Notes under the pieces: generated by a model
The model's database searches: none
Told to the model about the DNA's origin: nothing
The model's input: only the letters and a program-made list of their open reading frames with translations
Position numbers and translations under genes: made by a program
In this document: piece by piece, positions 58,431 to 64,000 of the stretch
How the letters are laid out: the number at the start of each line of letters is the position of its first letter
How positions within the stretch are numbered: the stretch's first letter is position 1
Assembly (NCBI GenBank): GCA_016929905.1
Contig: JAFGHX010000414.1
Location: forward strand, 1 to 64,000
Direction: 5' to 3'
Source of the DNA: Kiritimatiellia bacterium
Lineage (GTDB): Bacteria; Verrucomicrobiota; Kiritimatiellia; JAFGHX01
Length of the DNA: 64,000 nucleotides

Positions 58431-58456
58431 TGTCATAAATCCCCCGCGGGCCGATC
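58431..58456 (+). promoter_or_regulatory. Putative ECF sigma promoter (copy 1)
   Basis: TGTCATAAA (58431-58439), 11 bases, CCGATC (58451-58456). Identical boxes with identical spacing recur at 60870-60895. Taken as TGTCA and CGATC, the spacer is 16 bases, usual for ECF promoters. The ECF sigma gene starts 35 bases downstream, so autoregulation is likely. Confidence 0.6.
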
Positions 58457-58490
58457 ATAACCTGTAGAGACGGCCCATGAACCGTCAACC

Positions 58491-59150
58491 ATGAGTCCAC
58501 TCCAAGAATCGGCTCGCGAGGACGCTCGCCCTCCATGGGCGCCAGACGGAGTGCCGACGGAGGGCGCGGTTCCACCCGCACCGTTTCTTGAGACGGACAT
58601 TGACCATGGGGCCCAGGGTCTCGTGCACAGCCTTGAGATATACGAAATCCTCGTCAGCGAGCATGAAAAGATGCTGCAGGCCTACGTGCTGGGCATCGTG
58701 AAAGACCCCGTGCTCGCCGAGGAGATCGTCCAGGAAACCTTCGTGCGAGCTTACGAGAAGCTGCCCTCACTGCGGAAGAAGGCGGCGTTCGGGAGCTGGG
58801 TTCGAACGATCGCCCGGAATCTGGCGTATGCGGAGTTCGCGCGGCGCGGGCGGGAACTGACGACCGATCCCGAGATCATGGAGGGCATGGAAGACGTTTT
58901 TGGCGAGTTGGATCAGCCGGAACTCGGCGATGTGTGGGAGGACCGCGTGCAGGCCGCCCGGCACTGCTTTGAGGATTTGCCCGACAAGCTGCGCGACTGC
59001 TGTCGGCTGTTCTATTTTGAGGACCGGTCCACGAGAGAGTGCGCCGACACGCTCCAGACCAGCCTGGCCGCGGTGCTCAAGCGGCTGGAACGCGCGCGAA
59101 CGGCTATCGCCCGGTGTATCGAGAAACGCCTGAAGCTGGAGGCCGTGTAG
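58491..59150 (+). CDS. ECF-type RNA polymerase sigma factor
   Basis: 219 aa. Sigma region 2 at about 52-120 (EIYEILVSEHEKMLQAYVLG, then LAEEIVQETFVRAYEKLPSL and SWVRTIARNLAYAEFARRG) and region 4 at about 155-215 (LPDKLRDCCRLFYFEDRSTR, then LQTSLAAVLKRLERAR). An N-terminal extension of about 45 residues is not typical and is probably disordered. No clear ribosome-binding site precedes the ATG at 58491; initiation further in is possible. It is followed after one base by the FecR-domain gene, a usual sigma/anti-sigma arrangement. Probably transcribes its own gene and the CotH gene. Confidence 0.9.
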   Translation: MSPLQESAREDARPPWAPDGVPTEGAVPPAPFLETDIDHGAQGLVHSLEIYEILVSEHEKMLQAYVLGIVKDPVLAEEIVQETFVRAYEKLPSLRKKAAFGSWVRTIARNLAYAEFARRGRELTTDPEIMEGMEDVFGELDQPELGDVWEDRVQAARHCFEDLPDKLRDCCRLFYFEDRSTRECADTLQTSLAAVLKRLERARTAIARCIEKRLKLEAV

Positions 59151-59151
59151 A

Positions 59152-60780
59152 GTGGCCAACGACACGACAGACAGGCCAGATGCCGAACCGTCGAAGCGGT
59201 TCCAAGGCCGGATGATCGCCTGCGAGGGCATCCTGCGCTCCCGGTTCGGCGCACGTCCCTCCAGCGCCGGCGCCGAGGCGCTGCGCGAACTGCGGGCGCG
59301 CCAGACCGAACCGCTGGCCGCCGCCAAGCAACGGGCAGGAACCCGGGCGCAGGCGCCGCGAAGCCGTCTGCCGGACGCCGCCCGGCCGTGGGGCTGGCGC
59401 CTGACGGGCATAGCGGCTGCCCTGTTGGCCGGGCTCGGCCTCCTGTTCGGGCGCTACGCGGCGCGGCTGCGGCTGGAGGCCGACCGCATGGCGGCCGTTC
59501 AACAGCTTGCCGGCAGGGCAACCGTCCAGCGTGGCAAGGCCCGGCTGCCGCTGCGCGCCGGCCAAGCCCTGTACTGGGACGATCGAATCGTCACGGAGCC
59601 CGCCAACAGCGCCGTCCTGGTTTCGTGGGATGACGGGAAGACATTGGAGTTGGGCCCGGAGACCGCCGTCGAATTTCGCGCCCGCCCCGCCGCGGAAGCC
59701 CGCCAAATCCACGTCTCGGCGGGTATCGTAACGGCCGACGTGCCGGACTCGTCCGATGCCCGGCAATGGGTCTGGACAAGCCCGCATGCGGAAGTGCGGG
59801 TTGTCGGCACGCGATTCGTCGTGGAAGTCCGGCCCGCCGCGACACGCGTGGAAACCCAAAGAGGGACCGTGCAGGTGACCAGCAGGCAGAGCGGGCAATC
59901 GGCAGCGCTCGCCGCGGGCTCTCAAGCCATGGTCGGCCGCGAGCTGGCGGTCGCGGCACGACCTGAATCCGAGCCGCAGACTGCCGGGACGCCGGGTCGC
60001 GTCAGGCGCAGTCTGCAGGCGTTGTACACCTTCACGGAGCGGGGAGGGCGGATTATCCGCGACCGGTCCGGCATGATGCCGGCGCTCGACCTCACGCTCA
60101 CGGGGCGCGGATACCGATGGGTGCCCGGCGGCGGGCTGTCCTTCACGGGCCCCGATCATGATACGATCGCCTCCTCGGCCCAGCCGCCTGCCAGGTTGCT
60201 GGCCGGCCTGACGGCCGGCGACCAGATCACGGTCGAGCTGTGGATACGGCCCGCGGAATCCGTCCAGCGGGGCCCGGCCAGAATCCTCGTCCTGGATGCC
60301 CCCCAAGGCCTCTCGAAGGAGTCGGGCGGGGTGCTCAACTTCGAAGTCAACCACGGCGAAGCCGACACCATGCGGGTCGGCAGTGGAAACATCGTGTTCC
60401 GACTCCGCACCTCGACCACCGACTGGGCCAGCATGATGGGCACAACCGACGAACCGCTCCGAACCGCTGCGCTCAGCTACCATGTCGTGTGCACCTACAG
60501 TTCCGGCACCGGCATGCGAATCTATGTGGACGGCGACCTCAGGGCGGCCAAGGAGCAGTCCGGCCTCTTCGAAACGACCGGCCCGAACGCCTGGCACCCG
60601 AACTGCACGCTGAGCTTGGGTAACCGTACCGGCCTGCTCGACCGTGACTGGCAGGGCGACATCTACCTGGCGGCCATCTACAGCCGCGCTCTGTCGCCGG
60701 CCGAGATTCGACAGAACTATGAGGCCGGCCAGCCGAACGCCGCGTCTGAAATCCCCCGGCAGTCGTCCGCGCGCGATTAG
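59152..60780 (+). CDS. FecR-domain membrane protein with LamG domain
   Basis: 542 aa. A cytoplasmic N-terminal region (1-80, with GRMIACEGILRSRFG) is followed by a transmembrane helix (about 83-102, LTGIAAALLAGLGLLFG). The exported FecR-type beta-domain (about 120-265) shows TPHAEVRVVGTRF-like SPHAEVRVVGTRFVVEV and TRVETQRGTVQV. A LamG/concanavalin-like domain (about 285-525) contains ITVELWIRPAES and YHVVCTYSSGTGMRIYVDG. The order fits an anti-sigma or transducer that senses an outside carbohydrate or protein through LamG. The GTG at 59152 is one base after the sigma stop, with GGAGG 9 bases upstream. Confidence 0.85.
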   Translation: MANDTTDRPDAEPSKRFQGRMIACEGILRSRFGARPSSAGAEALRELRARQTEPLAAAKQRAGTRAQAPRSRLPDAARPWGWRLTGIAAALLAGLGLLFGRYAARLRLEADRMAAVQQLAGRATVQRGKARLPLRAGQALYWDDRIVTEPANSAVLVSWDDGKTLELGPETAVEFRARPAAEARQIHVSAGIVTADVPDSSDARQWVWTSPHAEVRVVGTRFVVEVRPAATRVETQRGTVQVTSRQSGQSAALAAGSQAMVGRELAVAARPESEPQTAGTPGRVRRSLQALYTFTERGGRIIRDRSGMMPALDLTLTGRGYRWVPGGGLSFTGPDHDTIASSAQPPARLLAGLTAGDQITVELWIRPAESVQRGPARILVLDAPQGLSKESGGVLNFEVNHGEADTMRVGSGNIVFRLRTSTTDWASMMGTTDEPLRTAALSYHVVCTYSSGTGMRIYVDGDLRAAKEQSGLFETTGPNAWHPNCTLSLGNRTGLLDRDWQGDIYLAAIYSRALSPAEIRQNYEAGQPNAASEIPRQSSARD

Positions 60781-60869
60781 CGCCTGCTCGGATATATCAC
60801 ACCCACGTGTCGGATATCCGGGCATGTCCAACCGGTCCGACCGGCCTATTCCCCCGCCGGAAAAAAGCA

Positions 60870-60895
60870 TGTCATAAACCCTCTGTTCCCCGATC
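60870..60895 (+). promoter_or_regulatory. Putative ECF sigma promoter (copy 2)
   Basis: TGTCATAAA (60870-60878), 11 bases, CCGATC (60890-60895), the same as at 58431-58456. It lies 80 bases before the CotH gene and after the FecR stop, so the CotH gene can be transcribed on its own by the ECF sigma factor. Confidence 0.6.
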
Positions 60896-60974
60896 CATCT
60901 CTCTGGGAGGGGGAAAAGGCCCGATTTCCTTCGCAAACAGGCCCGCTTGAGTCAAATCGAACCGGGAGAAGAAC

Positions 60975-63900
60975 ATGAGACAGCCCATTTCCGACCGATC
61001 CGTCCGAAATCGTCCGCCTCGTCCCGTCGCCAGCTTCGGCTCGCCATGGCTTGCCCGAATCCTGCGCCATGAGTTCGCAACGTTGCGGAAGGAGCGGCCG
61101 GGCGGCGTGGGAAAATGGCAGCCCGGGACCGCGGCGCATTTCCCGCGGCCGACGATCCTGCCGATCCTGCTGCTCGGTGTGTCGGTCGCGACCGCGGCCG
61201 AGACGCTTGTTCCCATGGGTACCACATGGAAGTACCACAAGGGTACGACCGAAGCCTCCAACCCGCGCACGGCATGGCGGCAGCCGGACTTCGACGATTC
61301 CGCGTGGCCGTCGGCGCAGGCCTCGCTGGGCTACGGCGAGACGCACATCGCCACCACACTCAGCGACATGCAGGGCACTTACACAACCCTCTTCCTTCGG
61401 AAGACGTTCACCCTCGCCGACGCGGCGGCCGTGACCGACCTGAAGCTGACCGCCGACTACGACGACGGGTTCACCGTGTGGATCAACGGCGAGCAGGTGC
61501 TGGCCGTCAACGCGCCGGACGGCACGCCGCTGCACACCTCCGAGGCGTCCGCCGACCACGAGTCCGGCACCGCGGAGGCATTCGGCGGAGCGCAGCTTGC
61601 GTGCGGTCCGGACGACTGCCTCGTCAGCGGCGAGAACTGCATCGCCGTCCAGGTCTTCAACACGCCGATCACGAGCAGCGACTGCAAGATCGACGTGGGG
61701 CTGCTTTCCGTCAAGAAGGTGGCGGACACGAAGTTCAGCCACGACCGCGGTTTCCATGACGCGTCGTTCTACGTTACCGTTTCGACGGCGACGCCGGGCG
61801 CCACTATCCGGTACACGACCAACGGCGCCGCCCCGTCCGCGACGTACGGGACGGCGGCGGGCACCAACGCGGTCGTGCACATCACGACCACGACCTGCCT
61901 GCGCGCCGCCGCATACAAGAGCGGATACGATGCCACGGACGTCGACACGCACACCTACATCCTCCTCGCCGATGTGCTCACACAAAGACGCCCCGCCGGC
62001 TATCCGTCCGCCTGGGCGCACAACTACCAGCGCCGCAGTTCGGATCCCCTGGAGACGATCGAGGGCGACTACGACGTGGATCCCGACATCGTCAGCGCCT
62101 ACGGCTCGAGCATCAGGACCGATCTGCAGTCCGTGCCGGCCCTGTCCGTGGTTCTGAACAAAGACGACATGTTCAGCACGAGCCGCGGGATCTACATCAA
62201 CATTCTCAACAGTGGCGCTAACTGGGAACGGCCCACGTCCGTCGAACTGATCCATCCGAACGGGGACGGGGGGTTCCAGGTCGACTGCGGAATCCGGCTC
62301 TCCGGCGCAGGCAGCCGCGAATGGTGCTACACCAAGAAGAAATCGTTCAGCCTGCGGTTCCGCGCCGAGTACGGCGCCTCCCGGCTGAACTACAAGCTCT
62401 TTCCGGATTCCCCGATCGAGTCCTTCAACTACCTGCGGCTTCGCGCCGGGCTGAACGACCATTGGGCTCTGCACCCGCGGCGCGGCCAGTTCGTCATCGA
62501 TCAGTTCTGCCGCGACACGCAGCGCGACATGGGCTGGCCCTGCGCACACGGCATCTATGTGCACCTCTACATCAACGGCATGTACTGGGGGCTCTATAAC
62601 CTGACCGAGCGCCCGGACGCCGCTTGGGCGGAGGAACTCTTCGGCGGGCGGACGGAGGATTACGACGCCCACACAGGCGGGTACTGGTACCGCGTGACCC
62701 CGGACCCGTACGAACCCAATGTCTACCCTCGCATCACGGACGGCGACCCGGTTGCGTTCAACGAGATGATCGCACGCCGCAACAAGGATCTGTCCGCCCT
62801 CGCCAACTACCAGGGCCTGGCGCAGTACGTGGACGTCGCCCAATACGCGGACTACATGCTGCTGAACATGCACAACGGCACCCAGGACTGGGCTCCGTTC
62901 CCGGGCGATGCGACCAGCCTGCAGGGCAAGAACTTCCGCGCCACACGCTGCAGCCGCAATCGCAAACCCGAATCGCCGCTCTGCCAGTATTGGAGCTGGG
63001 ACGCGGAAGAAAACCTGACGATCCACGGCGACTGGAACCGCGACACGACGGACACACTGGGGATAGACCGGCTCCAGGAACACATGCTCGCGAGCCGGGA
63101 ATACAAGCTCCTGCTCGCCGACCGCACGTATCGCCACTGCTTCAACGGCGGAGCACTGGCTCCCGACCAAGTGGTCGCGCGCTACGCCGCCGCGGCCGGC
63201 GAGATCGACCGCGCGATCGTGGGGGAGTCCGCGCGCTGGGGCGATCAGGTCATCGGGTACACGATGTGGGCGGGGCGTGCCGAAGAGTGGCAGCCCTACC
63301 TCGATTCCAAAGGCGGCGGCACGCGCTACGAGTACCCGCCGGTCTCCCGCGACGATGACTGGCGCCCCATGCGCGACTACTTGCTCAACACGCATTACCC
63401 CGCGCGGACGTCGAGTCTCGTCTCGCAGCTCAAGGCCCGCGGGCTGTACCCCAACCTGGCCGCGCCGGGTTTCAGCCGGCACGGCGGTGCGGTCGCGAGC
63501 GGATTCAGGCTCACCGTGTCGAACCCGAACAGCACGGGCACGATCTACTACACGCTCGACGGAACCGACCCGCGCCGGCCCGGCGGGAGCCGTTCGCCGG
63601 GCGGCGTCCAGTACTCGGCGCCGATCGCCCTCTCCAAGACCACGCACGTCAAGGCGCGGGTCTGGAAGAGCAACAGCACCTGGAGCGCCGTGCACGAGGC
63701 CACCTATAACTACACCGCCCACTACGAGAGGCTGCGCATCACGGAAATCATGTACAACCCGCTCGGCGGCCGCGACTACGAATTCATCGAGATCAAGAAC
63801 ACCGGCACCTCCACCCGCGGACTGTCCGAGATGCGCTTCTCCGACGGCCTCCAGTACACCTTCACGCCCGGCGCCGAGCTGGCCGCCGGCGAATTCGCCG

Positions 63901-64000
63901 TGCTGGTCCAAAACGAAGACGTCTTCACGAACCGGTATCTCGGCGTCAGGGCCTGCGTGCGGGTCTTCGGAAGCTATCGCGGGAAACTCGACAACGGGGG
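60975..64000 (+). CDS. Exported CotH-domain protein with chitobiase-like and lamin-tail domains (partial)
   Basis: 1008 residues seen; the frame is open to the window end. The signal core lies unusually late, at about 61-75 (ILPILLLGVSVATAA). Then: a jelly-roll domain (about 80-235), a Fn3-like chitobiase C-terminal repeat (about 245-325, ATIRYTTNGAAPSATYG), a CotH kinase-like domain (about 390-780, with GIRLSGAGSREWCYTKKKSF and NGMYWGLYNLTERPD), a second chitobiase-like repeat (about 830-890, GTIYYTLDGTDP) and a lamin-tail domain (about 920 on, ITEIMYNPLGGRDYEFIEIK). GGGAG lies 6 bases before the ATG. CotH proteins phosphorylate or decorate secreted proteins in some bacteria; here it is probably surface-exposed. 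Confidence 0.88.
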   Translation, partial: MRQPISDRSVRNRPPRPVASFGSPWLARILRHEFATLRKERPGGVGKWQPGTAAHFPRPTILPILLLGVSVATAAETLVPMGTTWKYHKGTTEASNPRTAWRQPDFDDSAWPSAQASLGYGETHIATTLSDMQGTYTTLFLRKTFTLADAAAVTDLKLTADYDDGFTVWINGEQVLAVNAPDGTPLHTSEASADHESGTAEAFGGAQLACGPDDCLVSGENCIAVQVFNTPITSSDCKIDVGLLSVKKVADTKFSHDRGFHDASFYVTVSTATPGATIRYTTNGAAPSATYGTAAGTNAVVHITTTTCLRAAAYKSGYDATDVDTHTYILLADVLTQRRPAGYPSAWAHNYQRRSSDPLETIEGDYDVDPDIVSAYGSSIRTDLQSVPALSVVLNKDDMFSTSRGIYINILNSGANWERPTSVELIHPNGDGGFQVDCGIRLSGAGSREWCYTKKKSFSLRFRAEYGASRLNYKLFPDSPIESFNYLRLRAGLNDHWALHPRRGQFVIDQFCRDTQRDMGWPCAHGIYVHLYINGMYWGLYNLTERPDAAWAEELFGGRTEDYDAHTGGYWYRVTPDPYEPNVYPRITDGDPVAFNEMIARRNKDLSALANYQGLAQYVDVAQYADYMLLNMHNGTQDWAPFPGDATSLQGKNFRATRCSRNRKPESPLCQYWSWDAEENLTIHGDWNRDTTDTLGIDRLQEHMLASREYKLLLADRTYRHCFNGGALAPDQVVARYAAAAGEIDRAIVGESARWGDQVIGYTMWAGRAEEWQPYLDSKGGGTRYEYPPVSRDDDWRPMRDYLLNTHYPARTSSLVSQLKARGLYPNLAAPGFSRHGGAVASGFRLTVSNPNSTGTIYYTLDGTDPRRPGGSRSPGGVQYSAPIALSKTTHVKARVWKSNSTWSAVHEATYNYTAHYERLRITEIMYNPLGGRDYEFIEIKNTGTSTRGLSEMRFSDGLQYTFTPGAELAAGEFAVLVQNEDVFTNRYLGVRACVRVFGSYRGKLDNG

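Noticed and set aside
60846..63911. A 1021-codon open frame on the minus strand
   Set aside because: Shadow of the CotH gene. The plus-strand frame has CotH, chitobiase-like and lamin-tail motifs and runs to the window end.
1..64000. Mobile element, rRNA or tRNA genes
   Set aside because: No transposase, integrase, phage gene, rRNA core motif or tRNA cloverleaf was recognised by eye. A tRNAscan or Infernal run would be decisive.

Overview
The window is a GC-rich bacterial chromosome segment that runs off at the right edge. Gene content suggests a heterotroph from the PVC lineages (Planctomycetota, Lentisphaerota, Kiritimatiellota, Verrucomicrobiota) or a neighbour such as Hydrogenedentota. 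The clues are large secreted beta-helix proteins, GntR regulators with sugar-binding effector domains, a MoxR/DUF58/BatA/VWA operon, a CotH/lamin-tail protein, an ECF sigma/FecR-LamG pair and DUF4038/DUF5060 and DUF4832 glycosidase-like proteins. This placement is inference. No rRNA, tRNA, CRISPR array, transposase or phage gene was seen.

Layout. 1-3.1 kb: a DUF4832-type protein and a membrane-anchored VWA protein (minus). 3.4-8.25 kb: a minus-strand operon with a near-perfect sigma70 promoter, a GntR regulator and two secreted beta-helix proteins. 8.7-11.0 kb: a radical SAM/SPASM enzyme and a second GntR regulator (plus). 11.1-12.1 kb: two small unknown genes (minus). 12.3-17.8 kb: a secreted beta-helix protein, a GH20-like hydrolase and an amidohydrolase (plus). 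18.1-33.5 kb: a ten-gene minus-strand operon, mostly translationally coupled (coiled-coil membrane protein, MoxR ATPase, membrane protein, ABC ATPase and permease, DUF58, BatA-type, double-VWA protein, two paralogous membrane proteins). 33.7-36.5 kb: three coiled-coil proteins, one a secreted ClpP-like protease. 36.8-43.9 kb: a PocR-AraC regulator, a LacI regulator paired with a 1096-aa secreted beta-helix/LamG protein, and a GntR-like regulator with two DNA-binding domains. 44.1-56.6 kb: an eleven-gene plus-strand catabolic operon. 56.9-58.3 kb: a selenocysteine-containing peroxiredoxin and an SGNH hydrolase. 58.4-64.0 kb: an ECF sigma factor, a FecR/LamG protein and a CotH protein.

How it works together (inference): secreted beta-helix proteins and glycosidases attack plant- or algal-type polysaccharide. 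Sugar-responsive GntR/LacI/AraC regulators beside them sense the products. The 44-56 kb operon carries dehydrogenases, a lactonase-like amidohydrolase, two fumarylacetoacetase-fold hydrolases, an RraA-type lyase and a uroporphyrinogen-decarboxylase-like protein, which fits non-phosphorylative breakdown of an unusual sugar or sugar acid.

The most striking item is the peroxiredoxin at 56938-57660. An in-frame UGA stands exactly where the peroxidatic cysteine should be, with a bacterial SECIS-like hairpin just downstream. Second is an identical bipartite promoter-like motif before both the ECF sigma gene and the CotH gene.
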